Positions 54,561 through 64,000 of a DNA stretch of 64,000 nt are shown here, piece by piece. Each line of letters starts with the position of its first letter. Position 1 is the stretch's first letter. This DNA is from Syntrophomonas sp. UBA5432. Its GTDB lineage: Bacteria; Bacillota; Syntrophomonadia; Syntrophomonadales; Syntrophomonadaceae. Below the pieces are notes generated by a model that saw only the letters and a program-made list of their open reading frames with translations, was not told where the DNA came from and ran no database searches. The DNA lies in NCBI GenBank assembly GCA_002424365.1, contig DIRQ01000032.1:62001-126000 (forward strand), given 5' to 3'. Both the position numbers and the translations under genes were made by a program.

Positions 54561-55196
54561 GTGATAATTAAATGGCTGGGGCATGCTTCTTTTTTACTAG
54601 AAAGCTCCGGAATTAAATTAGTAATGGACCCATTTAATGCTGAGATTGGTTACCAGCCCTGTAAAGAGAAAGTTGATATTGTAACCGTAAGTCATGAACA
54701 CTGGGATCATAATGCGGTGGATACCCTCTCTGGCAATCCAAAAGTGGTACGCGAACCCGGTATAACTACAATTGACGGTATTAATATACTGGGAATCAGC
54801 AGTTATCATGATAAGAAACAAGGACGGGAACGGGGTAATAATACCATATTTAAAATAAGCAGTGAAGACCTGGATATTCTTCATCTGGGGGACCTGGGAC
54901 ATATTCTTACTGACCAGCAACTAAAGGAAATAGGTAATGTGGACATCCTACTGGTACCAGTAGGGGGCACGTACACTGTAGATGCTGAAGCAGCTTATGA
55001 AATAGTGGAACAACTGCAGCCCAAAATAATTATTCCCATGCATTTCTTAACTCCAGATGTAGTTCTTAAGGAATTAGCTCCAGTGGAAGCATTTACCGCA
55101 AAGTTTCCCCGGGTAATAAAAAAGCCCTTTCTGGAAATAAGCAAAGAAGCTTTGATATCGGAAACTCGGATAATAGTTCTGGACTATCCCCGATAG
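54561..55196 (+). CDS. MBL-fold hydrolase (UlaG-like)
   Basis: 211 residues, GTG 54561 behind AAAAAGGAG. The metal motif SHEHWDHN, the early MIIKWLGHASFLLESSGI and the later LLVPVGGTYTVDAEAAYEIVEQLQPKIIIPMHF place it in the UlaG-like/MBL family, distinct from the ones at 28142 and 44145. Substrate unknown. It sits between the delta-like gene and pyrG on the same strand. Confidence 0.83.
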   Translation: MIIKWLGHASFLLESSGIKLVMDPFNAEIGYQPCKEKVDIVTVSHEHWDHNAVDTLSGNPKVVREPGITTIDGINILGISSYHDKKQGRERGNNTIFKISSEDLDILHLGDLGHILTDQQLKEIGNVDILLVPVGGTYTVDAEAAYEIVEQLQPKIIIPMHFLTPDVVLKELAPVEAFTAKFPRVIKKPFLEISKEALISETRIIVLDYPR

Positions 55197-55243
55197 TTGA
55201 TTTTGCTGACCAAAATGGGTAAAATTCATAGAGATTTATTTAG

Positions 55244-56881
<1,638 letters not shown>

Positions 56882-56886
56882 AAATA

Positions 56887-56925
56887 AAAAATCCCCTGGC
56901 CTATCAATAGACCAGGGGATTTTTA
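56887..56925. terminator. Bidirectional terminator (pyrG / CoA-transferase)
   Basis: AATCCCCTGG ... CCAGGGGATT with A-run before and T-run after; serves both converging genes. Confidence 0.92.
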
Positions 56926-56930
56926 GTATT

Positions 56931-58304
56931 TTAGAACGGAATACGGTTAGTTTTGGACCAGATCTTCATTTCTTTGGCCTCTTTAATCAGTTCATCACGG
57001 AAATCAGGGTGAGCAATATTAATAACAGCTTCCGCTTTACCCCAGATAGACAGGGCTTTCATATTGACTGCCCCATATTCGGTTACCAGGTACTGAACTA
57101 CAGTACGGGGTACGGTTACTGCTGCACCTGGAGTTAACAGAGGACGAATACGGGAATGGACTTTGCCTTCTTTATCTTTATAGGTAGAGGAAAAGGCCAG
57201 GAAGGCCTTACCGCCCTTGGAATGGAAGGCACCGATAACAAAGTCTAACTGTCCGCCGGTTCCAGAGATCTGGCGTAATCCGGAGGATTCTGAGCAAACC
57301 TGGGTTAAGAGGTCTACTTCCAGAATATTGTTAATAGCAATCATGTTATCATGCATGGCAATACGATTAGGGTTATTAGTGTAGTTTACCGTACAGGAAG
57401 CACAGAGCGGGTTATCATCCAGGAAGTCATAGGTTTCCTGGGTACCCAGGCAGAAGGAATAGGTACTCTTGTTAATATCATAGGCCTTACGGGCGTTGGT
57501 AATTTTACCTTTTTCATACATTTTTACATAGGCATCACAAAACATCTCACTCTGTACACCCAGATCTTTAAGGTCAGAGTCGGCCAGCATAGTACCCAGC
57601 AAATTGGGCATAGCCCCTATTCCTAGCTGGATGCAAGCACCGTCAGGAATGTATTCCATTATGTAGCCGGCAATTTTGGTTTCTTCGGGAGTGGGAGCAG
57701 CGGAAGGCGGAGTGGCAAAAATGGGAGAATTACTCCCTTCAATGATATAGTCAATTTCACTGATATGAACATATTCATCATTACCACCGAGACAACGGGG
57801 CATATTTTCATTTACTTCAACTATAGCTACACGCTTACTTGCCAGGGCTACTCCTCGGTTATGAGAATTTCCCAGGCCGAAGTTAAAACAACCATTTTTA
57901 TCCATGGGTGTTACTTGAGATACCCAAACATCAGGCCAGAGTTCATAAAAATCGCGGTTATAGGCCAGAATAGTTGCTTCATGATAGTTAAATGGATTAT
58001 GGCAGGCTAGCCCAAAATCACAAGCCTTGCGGTCTATGGCGGTGAAAAACCAGTTAAACCACTGGAAGCTTTTTTGCTCCGGGTCACCCTGAATAACCTG
58101 AGGCACTGGTAATACCGAACCGGTACCGCGAATAGCTACATTCTTTAAGTCTGGTTCTCCTGCTCTCTTGGCGAGAGCCACATCAAAATCAACTGGTTTA
58201 GTGGCAAACATGCCGTATTCAATAATATCGTTGGATTGGACGAGTCTTGCTGCTTCTTCAGCGGTAATTAATTTACGTTTATACTCTTCTAAAAAAGTAC
58301 TCAA
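56931..58304 (-). CDS. CoA-transferase, acetyl-CoA hydrolase family
   Basis: 457 residues from TTG 58304 behind AGAGGGGGG. The two-domain CoA-transferase fold shows LGIGAMPN and the C-terminal signature TQVCSESSGLRQISGTGGQLDF, where the Glu is the expected catalytic residue; length and motifs fit the butyryl-CoA:acetate or 4-hydroxybutyrate CoA-transferase branch. It would move CoA between acetate and a fatty acyl group in the fermentation or syntrophic oxidation of short fatty acids. The exact substrate is inferred. It starts a monocistronic transcript on the minus strand. Confidence 0.88.
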   Translation of the reverse strand: MSTFLEEYKRKLITAEEAARLVQSNDIIEYGMFATKPVDFDVALAKRAGEPDLKNVAIRGTGSVLPVPQVIQGDPEQKSFQWFNWFFTAIDRKACDFGLACHNPFNYHEATILAYNRDFYELWPDVWVSQVTPMDKNGCFNFGLGNSHNRGVALASKRVAIVEVNENMPRCLGGNDEYVHISEIDYIIEGSNSPIFATPPSAAPTPEETKIAGYIMEYIPDGACIQLGIGAMPNLLGTMLADSDLKDLGVQSEMFCDAYVKMYEKGKITNARKAYDINKSTYSFCLGTQETYDFLDDNPLCASCTVNYTNNPNRIAMHDNMIAINNILEVDLLTQVCSESSGLRQISGTGGQLDFVIGAFHSKGGKAFLAFSSTYKDKEGKVHSRIRPLLTPGAAVTVPRTVVQYLVTEYGAVNMKALSIWGKAEAVINIAHPDFRDELIKEAKEMKIWSKTNRIPF

Positions 58305-58818
58305 GACATAAACCCCCCTCTAAGTTTTTTTTTCTACGACAACAACCTAACAATTGCCCCCCCACCCTAGGCATATTTTACATTCCTAGTATATATTAGA
58401 ATATTCGCACAAAAATGTAGATATCCTCTTAGAAAACAAAGTCTAAATATTCTGAATATTTGACCAAGTAGGTTTCCGGTCGTTTCCAATTAGCCCTCCA
58501 CATATCCAGAGGCCATACGTAAATAGTATAGGTAACCACCCATGAAAATGGCCCCAAAGTCAGAAGCGAGGACGATAGAGTAAGGGAAGTATTTTCATTC
58601 CAAACCCTTTACCCCTATTTCTAAACCAATAATCAAGTTATAAATCTTAGTGCTTTTCATAAGACAAATTTGTTATCAGCGCCTTTTTTCTTATTAGCCA
58701 GGTCTTATTTTATTACCACATTTGGGAAAACTAATAAATAAAGAATTCACCCGTTTTCACCAGATAGAGAAAAATTTTAAATTTAAATTTTTAGAATTGC
58801 ATATCAAAGGAGTGACTT
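58305..58818. other. Long intergenic region, R1 and AT-rich leader
   Basis: About 514 nt without a gene. R1 copy G (minus orientation) is at 58601-58700; there is a CACCCATGAAAATGG R2-like fragment near 58537. A minus-strand promoter for the CoA-transferase may lie in the AT-rich 58370-58420 stretch, but I cannot place it securely. Confidence 0.55.
58601..58700 (-). repeat. Dispersed repeat R1, copy G
   Basis: Minus orientation: CTAATAAGAAAAAAGGCGCTG head, GATAACAAATTTGTCTTATG core, then a degenerate TTTAGAAATAGGGGTAA tail. Confidence 0.7.
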
Positions 58819-59874
58819 ATGTTTACCACCCGGATAATCGATATAAAAGAAAAAGATAGTTTTAATAAATTTATTGCCTTTCACCGTAAAGGCCATTTTT
58901 TGCAGTTATGGGAATGGGGTGAGGTGAAAAAAGGTATGGGTTGGGAACCTCTACCCCTGGTATTGGAGCATGATGGAGAAATACGGGCATCTCTGCTTAT
59001 ATTAAAACGCAAACTACCACTACCGATATTAAAAAGGTGCATTTTTTATTCACCCCGGGGACCGGTAATAGACACAGATAGTGAGGAATTGGCCCAGGCC
59101 TTGTTTGCAGGGGCAAGTCGGGTAGCTAAAGAGCATGGAGCCATATTTTTAAAGATTGACCCTGACGTCGAAGTCGACAATGAAAGATTTAAAAATATTT
59201 TGCACGAATGTTCTTTTCGCCAGAATGAAACTGGATTAGACTTTGAAGGAGTCCAGCCTAACTTTGTCTTCCGATTAGATATTACACCTTCCGAAATAAG
59301 TTTACTTCAGAATATGCACTCCAAATGGCGATATAATATTCGATTGGCAGGAAGAAAAGGGGTCAAGATTAGAACAGCAGAAGATAAAAATGATTTACAA
59401 GTTTTCTACCGTATTTTAGAAGAGACTGCCATCCGGGATAAGTTTCTTATCCGCGGATATGAGTATTTTGAATGGATATGGGATTATATGGTGGAGGGGG
59501 GTTATTCCCAGGTTTTCTTAGCGGAATACCAAGGACAGGTTATATCTGCTGCTTTGGCTATGATACTAGGTAAAAAAGCCTGGTATCTATATGGTGCTTC
59601 CAGCAATGAACATCGTAATGTAATGCCTAACTACCTCATTCAGTGGGAAATGATTCGTTGGGCACGCCAGCAGGGATGTACTCTTTATGATTTTCGGGGA
59701 GTATCAGGAGACCTGGATGAAAGCAATCCTCTGTATGGATTGTACCGCTTTAAAAAAGGATTTAATGGAGAATTTACTGAGTTTGTGGGGGAATGGGACC
59801 GGGTGTACTCATCAATTTTTTACTGGCTTTGGAACAGGGTTTTACCACTGTATTTTAAGCTGACCAGGTCCTAA
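58819..59874 (+). CDS. FemAB-type aminoacyltransferase
   Basis: 351 residues, ATG 58819 behind AAAGGAGTGA. The two GNAT-like subdomains of FemABX: LQLWEWGEVKKGMGWEP, IFYSPRGPVID, SKWRYNIRLAGRKGV and GLYRFKKGFNGEFTEFVGEW. These transfer amino acids from aminoacyl-tRNA to the peptidoglycan stem to form bridges. No helical-arm (coiled-coil) insertion is evident. The racemase-like gene follows 21 nt later and likely forms a functional pair. Confidence 0.9.
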   Translation: MFTTRIIDIKEKDSFNKFIAFHRKGHFLQLWEWGEVKKGMGWEPLPLVLEHDGEIRASLLILKRKLPLPILKRCIFYSPRGPVIDTDSEELAQALFAGASRVAKEHGAIFLKIDPDVEVDNERFKNILHECSFRQNETGLDFEGVQPNFVFRLDITPSEISLLQNMHSKWRYNIRLAGRKGVKIRTAEDKNDLQVFYRILEETAIRDKFLIRGYEYFEWIWDYMVEGGYSQVFLAEYQGQVISAALAMILGKKAWYLYGASSNEHRNVMPNYLIQWEMIRWARQQGCTLYDFRGVSGDLDESNPLYGLYRFKKGFNGEFTEFVGEWDRVYSSIFYWLWNRVLPLYFKLTRS

Positions 59875-59895
59875 AGAACAACAGGAGGATAAGTT

Positions 59896-61092
59896 GTGCG
59901 AAAAATCCCCGCAGACCGGTGGCTGGAGATAGATATAGATGCTATTATCCATAACCTGGAGCAGATAAAATCACGATTACCCGAACAGGCTCGGCTTATT
60001 GCGGTAGTTAAGGCTGATGCCTATGGTCATGGCGCAGTGGCAACCGCCCGTATACTTTATCAGAATGGGGTAGACTTTTTCGGGGTTAGTTTTCTGGACG
60101 AAGCCTTAGCTTTACGTCGGGCTAGGATTCGAGCCAGTATCATGTTGTTTACTCCTCTAGTACATGAATATCAGGTAACCAAGGCTCTGGAAAACCACAT
60201 AACAGTAACCGTTACCTCTCTCTATGACTGTCGTTTAGTGGATTTGATTAGCCGTCGCATGAATGTTAAGACTAATGTGCACCTGAAGGTTGATACAGGA
60301 TTAGGGCGCTTTGGTCTAAATATAGATGAAGCAATTGAAGTTTGTCGAATACTACAATCTAACTCCTGCATATACATAGAGGGGATATATACTCATATGG
60401 CCGAAGCCGCTTCTAAAACCTATACTCAAAAACAGTTTGCCCGTTTCTTACACATTATTAATGAACTCGAGGGGGCTGGATTCAGGATACCAATGTGTCA
60501 CTGTGCTAACAGTGCAATTTTTTTAAAATACCCGGAAATGCATTTAAATGCAGTAAGAATAGGAACTCTGATTTCTGGGGAATTACCGGCAGGTAAGTTT
60601 GTTAATAAATTAGATCTAATAGACCCTTATAAATATAAAAGTCGGATTATATCTTTACGTACTTTGGGTAAAGGAAGTTTTCTAGGATACAACCGAACCG
60701 CTCGCTTACATAAGCAGGCACAGGTTGCGGTTATTCCGGTAGGGTATAACCATGGATTGGCACTGCAGGTAGCTAATCGTCCTGCTAGCTGGCTGGATTT
60801 TTTGAAAGTTCTGATTAAGAGTATATTGGCTTATCTTAATTTATCCCGGTTTATACTTAAGGTTAAAATTAATGGTTGTGAGTACCCTATAAGGGGCAAA
60901 GTGTTCATGCAGATGGCCCTGGTGGAGATTCCGCTTCAGGTGCAGATGAAAATTGGGGATGAAGTGGAGGTCCCGGTGCGAAAAACCCTGGCCATAAGGA
61001 ATATTGACCGTATATATACAAAAAATAGAAAAGCCCCTAAAATAGATAATAGAAAGAGGAATATATATGCTTATAGGAGGATAGTTAAATGA
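59896..61092 (+). CDS. Divergent alanine-racemase-like PLP protein
   Basis: 398 residues, GTG 59896 behind AGGAGG. Fold-type III PLP protein: PLP Lys K39 in VVKADAYGHG and Y265 in LGYNRTA where racemases have the catalytic Tyr. However GYADG reads GYNHG, and the CMDQ site (V/I-GRVCMDQ) reads KVFMQM (336-340), with Asp replaced by Gln. An insertion of about 20 residues (around 292-320, WLDFLKVLIKSILAYLNLSRF) lies before it, and the C-terminus is basic. So a racemase with altered substrate, or a regulator, is possible. It overlaps sppA by 4 nt and follows the FemAB gene. Confidence 0.78.
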   Translation: MRKIPADRWLEIDIDAIIHNLEQIKSRLPEQARLIAVVKADAYGHGAVATARILYQNGVDFFGVSFLDEALALRRARIRASIMLFTPLVHEYQVTKALENHITVTVTSLYDCRLVDLISRRMNVKTNVHLKVDTGLGRFGLNIDEAIEVCRILQSNSCIYIEGIYTHMAEAASKTYTQKQFARFLHIINELEGAGFRIPMCHCANSAIFLKYPEMHLNAVRIGTLISGELPAGKFVNKLDLIDPYKYKSRIISLRTLGKGSFLGYNRTARLHKQAQVAVIPVGYNHGLALQVANRPASWLDFLKVLIKSILAYLNLSRFILKVKINGCEYPIRGKVFMQMALVEIPLQVQMKIGDEVEVPVRKTLAIRNIDRIYTKNRKAPKIDNRKRNIYAYRRIVK

Positions 61093-61985
61093 ACAAAAAG
61101 CTGGCAGTAGGCCTCATAGTAGCATTTTTAGTTTTAATGGGAGTTTTATCAGTAAGGGTAGTCAATAAACCTGGTAATACCACTTCACTAAGGGGAAGTG
61201 CGGTAGTAGGGGTAATCGAAATTAATGGAGTTCTTGGCGGTGAGGCTACTTCGTTACTGACTGGAAGTTCTGCTGATAGCAACAGGATAATGAAAGCCAT
61301 TAGGATAGCAGCCAAAAGACCGGATATTAAAGCAGTGATAGTGAGAATAAATAGCCCCGGAGGTACAGCGGTAGCTGCTCAAGAAATTGGCATTGAGCTG
61401 GATAAATTACGAAAAACCGGTAAACCCGTGGTAACTTCCATGGGAGATGTTTGTGCATCAGGTGGGTATTGGATTGCCTGTAGTAGTGATTATATTGTAG
61501 CCAATGGCACCACCCTGACCGGGAGTATTGGTGCTATTATGGAAACAACTAACCTGGAAGGTCTCTATGATAAACTGGGTATAAGGCAGGAAGTATTTAA
61601 AAGTGGCGAGCATAAAGATATCGGTTCATCAGCCCGCGAAATTACACCTCAGGAAAGAGAGATTCTTCAGTCAATAGTCAGTGATTCATATACTCAGTTT
61701 TTAAACCAGGTTAAACAAGGTCGCAAAGGCAAAATTGACCTGCTGGAACTTGAAAATATAGCTGATGGCCGAGTTTTTACTGGGGAAACGGCATTACAAC
61801 TGGGATTGGTAGACAGTGTGGGAAATTACTATGACGCTGTTAAACAGGCAGAAGACATGGCCGGAATCACTGAAGCAAGCCGAATAGAAGTTCTTAATTC
61901 GGAAAAACTGTGGGATAGTTTCCTATTAGGGACCAGGGCTAGTAAATTACTTCCTGCACAAAATATGTGGCAGCTTAAATATTAA
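61089..61985 (+). CDS. sppA: Signal peptide peptidase SppA
   Basis: 298 residues, ATG 61089, overlapping the racemase-like gene (ATGA). One N-terminal anchor, then a ClpP/crotonase-like S49 domain with catalytic Ser in DVCASGGYW and Lys in GEHKDIGSSARE. It cuts leftover signal peptides or other short hydrophobic proteins at the membrane. It is the single-domain Firmicute form. Confidence 0.93.
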   Translation: MNKKLAVGLIVAFLVLMGVLSVRVVNKPGNTTSLRGSAVVGVIEINGVLGGEATSLLTGSSADSNRIMKAIRIAAKRPDIKAVIVRINSPGGTAVAAQEIGIELDKLRKTGKPVVTSMGDVCASGGYWIACSSDYIVANGTTLTGSIGAIMETTNLEGLYDKLGIRQEVFKSGEHKDIGSSAREITPQEREILQSIVSDSYTQFLNQVKQGRKGKIDLLELENIADGRVFTGETALQLGLVDSVGNYYDAVKQAEDMAGITEASRIEVLNSEKLWDSFLLGTRASKLLPAQNMWQLKY

Positions 61986-62004
61986 ACTGGGGAGGAGAGG
62001 AATA

Positions 62005-62589
62005 ATGTCTCTAATTGATATTATTTATGGTATCTTTTTTGACCCTGTTCCTACATTGAAGTATTTGGCACGAGAAAAACCTTTGGTACTAGGCTTATTA
62101 GTATATCTGGTTGCGTTTGTATTTAACTTAATAATTAATCATGGTCTGACCACATTAGATAGTGAGATTGCTGGCTTTATCCCTGATGGTAACCTCATCT
62201 GGGTTTTTGCTGGCATGGGGATAATATTATCTTTTTTTATACTAGCCTTAACAGCAGGATTATTTTCTCTATTAAGCGAAATATTTTACCAGCGGGGAAA
62301 TGCCAGCGGGTTACTGGTATGTTTGAGTTTTTCAGTTATTCCAGGAGTTTTAGGTCCGCCCCTGCAGTATGGGGCTACTTTACTGGGAGTTAGCTGGCTA
62401 GGTGTCATATTTTCTTTACTTGCAGTAATATGGGTTGTGGTATTACAAGTTCTTTCCCTACGTGAAGCTTTGGAGTTGCAAACCGGTCAGGCCATTTTAT
62501 TATTTATATTGCCGGGTTTGTTCATTGTCCTTTTACTCTTAGGTTTTATTTTCATTATTGCTAAAACAATGCCATCATTTCCGGGATAA
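62005..62589 (+). CDS. Yip1-domain membrane protein
   Basis: 194 residues, ATG 62005 behind GGGGAGGAGAGG. Five membrane helices with a Yip1 layout (IIYGIFFDPVPTLKYLAREKPLVLGLLVYLVAF is the entry). It follows sppA by 19 nt, so the run FemAB-racemase-sppA-Yip1 may be one operon. Yip1-type proteins of bacteria have no proven role. Confidence 0.8.
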   Translation: MSLIDIIYGIFFDPVPTLKYLAREKPLVLGLLVYLVAFVFNLIINHGLTTLDSEIAGFIPDGNLIWVFAGMGIILSFFILALTAGLFSLLSEIFYQRGNASGLLVCLSFSVIPGVLGPPLQYGATLLGVSWLGVIFSLLAVIWVVVLQVLSLREALELQTGQAILLFILPGLFIVLLLLGFIFIIAKTMPSFPG

Positions 62590-62593
62590 GAAG

Positions 62594-62641
62594 CAGGATA
62601 TTTTATGCAGGTGTAGAAATAAATGGCATAAGCATATCCTG
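62594..62641 (+). other. Hairpin in spo0F leader
   Basis: AGGATAT ... ATATCCT (62595-62601 with 62634-62640) with an inner TTATGC/GCATAA stem; it ends right at the ribosome site (GGGAGG from 62641), so folding could limit translation of spo0F. Confidence 0.5.
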
Positions 62642-62654
62642 GGAGGTAAGGGCT

Positions 62655-63023
62655 ATGAAAAAAATTTTAATAGTAGACGACCAGAAAGGTGTCAGACGAC
62701 TGCTGGAGGAGCTATTTAAAAAAGATGGGTGGAACGTCCAGTTAGCAGCCGATGGAAAGGAGGCAGTGGAGAGAACAGATGAGTTCTTACCTAACATAGT
62801 ACTTATGGACATGAAAATGCCAAATATGAATGGTTTGGAAGCCTCGCGGATTATCTTAGAAAAATTCAATGATTTGGATATTATTATGATGACTGCGTAT
62901 GGTGAGATGGACGTAGTTAAGGAAGCTCTGGATACTGGAGTAAGAAAATGTATAACAAAACCATTTGATATAATGAATTTACGTGATACGGTTAACCAAA
63001 TGGCAGCCGAAAAAGTATCATAG
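62655..63023 (+). CDS. spo0F: Spo0F-like response regulator
   Basis: 122 residues, ATG 62655 behind GGGAGGTAAGGG. A lone receiver domain with D8, D9, the phosphoacceptor D52 (LMDMKMP), T in MMTAYG and K in ITKPFD; no output domain. It resembles Spo0F of the sporulation phosphorelay, and fba follows as in other Firmicutes. As no other phosphorelay gene is present here, the assignment rests on length, order and fit. Confidence 0.85.
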   Translation: MKKILIVDDQKGVRRLLEELFKKDGWNVQLAADGKEAVERTDEFLPNIVLMDMKMPNMNGLEASRIILEKFNDLDIIMMTAYGEMDVVKEALDTGVRKCITKPFDIMNLRDTVNQMAAEKVS

Positions 63024-63215
63024 TAATTTTTAATTAAGGTGCCTTTCAACTAATGGTGACCCTGTACTTAGTATGATCCTACTTGTTGTGCGGGTATAAT
63101 GTAGCACTGAGTACCGGGGAACATAAGAGTTTGGGTATGTCTATTTATTCGTATTAGTCCATAAATTATTATTTTTGCAGTAGAACCAGTTTTCAATAAT
63201 TAAGAGGTGATATAA

Positions 63216-64000
63216 ATGGCATTGGTTACAGTAGATGAACTTTTATTTAGGGCTGAGGAGGAAGGATATGCAGTAGGGGCTTTTAACGCCAATAATATGG
63301 AAATAGTACAGGCCATACTGGAGGCGGCCAAACAGGAGAATGCTCCAGTTATTATGCAAGCTAGCCAGGGTGCTATAAATTATGCGGGCCTGGATTTTAT
63401 TACTGGAATGGTAAGGCTGGCTGCTACATCCTCAAAAGTTCCAGTAGCATTACACCTGGATCATGGAACAGATTTTGACCAGGTGGTAAGATGTATTCGT
63501 AGTGGTTTTACCTCGGTAATGTATGATGGCTCCAAATTATCGCTAGAGGAGAATATAGCCATTACTCGTAAGGTTCTAGATATGACCCGGCCTATTGGAG
63601 TATCGGTAGAGGCGGAACTAGGCAAAATTGGGGGAACAGAGGATGATGTACATGTTAGCGAGAAAGATGCTATGTATACCGATCCTGAAGAGGCCCGCTA
63701 TTTTGTGGAGCAAACTGGAGTTCACAGTCTGGCCATTGCTATAGGTACTGCCCATGGCCAGTATAAGGGAGAACCCAAACTGGACTTTGACCGCCTGGCA
63801 AAAATTAAATCGCTCGTTAAAATACCTATAGTTTTACATGGTTCTTCCGGTGTTCCCGATGAATCAATACGCCGGGCGATTGAACTGGGGGTTCGAAAAA
63901 TAAATATTGATACTAACATTCGAGAGGCCTTTGTTGGAGAAATGCGCCGAGTAATGATGGATAAACCTGATGAAATAGATCCCCGTAAAATTCTGGGACC
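63216..64000 (+). CDS. fba: Class II fructose-bisphosphate aldolase, cut by window end
   Basis: ATG 63216 behind AAGAGGTGA; 261 residues are visible and the frame runs off the window. Zn-site and active-site motifs: HLDHG (H83, D82), EAELGKIGG, YTDPEEA, AHGQYKGEPKLDF, VLHGSSG and KINIDTNIREAF. It cuts fructose-1,6-bisphosphate into DHAP and glyceraldehyde-3-phosphate. It was missing from a simple frame search only because its stop is outside. A TATAAT at 63095-63100 may be the -10 box of its promoter. Confidence 0.95.
   Translation, partial: MALVTVDELLFRAEEEGYAVGAFNANNMEIVQAILEAAKQENAPVIMQASQGAINYAGLDFITGMVRLAATSSKVPVALHLDHGTDFDQVVRCIRSGFTSVMYDGSKLSLEENIAITRKVLDMTRPIGVSVEAELGKIGGTEDDVHVSEKDAMYTDPEEARYFVEQTGVHSLAIAIGTAHGQYKGEPKLDFDRLAKIKSLVKIPIVLHGSSGVPDESIRRAIELGVRKINIDTNIREAFVGEMRRVMMDKPDEIDPRKILG

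Overview
The window looks like the chromosome of an anaerobic, spore-forming-lineage Firmicute (class Clostridia); a Syntrophomonas-type relative is my best guess. The grounds are a SCIFF peptide with its radical-SAM maturase (a Clostridia signature), spo0F next to a class II fba gene, a short RpoE-delta-like gene between argS and pyrG, strong AGGAGG ribosome sites with frequent TTG/GTG starts, a CoA-transferase and a molybdate cluster. The species is inferred. I see no rRNA, CRISPR array, insertion sequence or prophage.

Layout. 1-13.9 kb: a co-directional cluster that I cannot match to a known system. It holds a DUF2207 membrane protein cut by the window edge, two small polytopic proteins, a 2,280-residue secreted or envelope protein with 96 in-register five-residue GFDxx units, three zinc-ribbon proteins in a row (two of them membrane proteins), and another membrane protein. 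14-21.8 kb: tRNA-Gly(CCC), scfA/scfB, a LysM-G5-M23 envelope peptidase, trxB, a gluzincin-type membrane metalloprotease, murA and an HtrA protease. 21.8-28.9 kb: two Ig-like paralogs, rlmH, asnS, a VanX-like dipeptidase, glnS and an MBL-fold hydrolase. 29-39.2 kb: a molybdenum region with a HTH/PBP-like regulator, divergent modABC, a molybdenum-storage-protein homologue with a small partner, and a TOBE protein, interspersed with YihY, a YhdH-type reductase and a diguanylate cyclase. 39.2-43.8 kb: a HlyD/ABC/ABC/ABC-2/TetR export operon. 44-52.5 kb: WalJ-like hydrolase, SOD, thioesterase, cyclophilin, radical SAM protein, ArsR regulator, HD-GYP phosphodiesterase and a degenerate M1 peptidase. 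52.6-64 kb: argS, mini-rpoE, MBL protein, pyrG, CoA-transferase, FemAB/alanine-racemase-like/sppA/Yip1, spo0F and fba (cut by the window end).

Intergenic DNA is unusually rich in dispersed repeats. One family of about 90 bp (R1) has seven recognisable copies in both orientations, a second (R2) has four, and there are several palindromic modules and a tandem repeat that starts from the 3' end of the tRNA gene.

Two genes appear to start at non-AUG/GUG/UUG codons (modC and a 101-residue Gln-rich protein), so they are easily missed or shortened. The most promising undescribed system is the giant-repeat-protein/zinc-ribbon cluster at the left end; the molybdenum uptake, storage and regulation set is the clearest coherent pathway.
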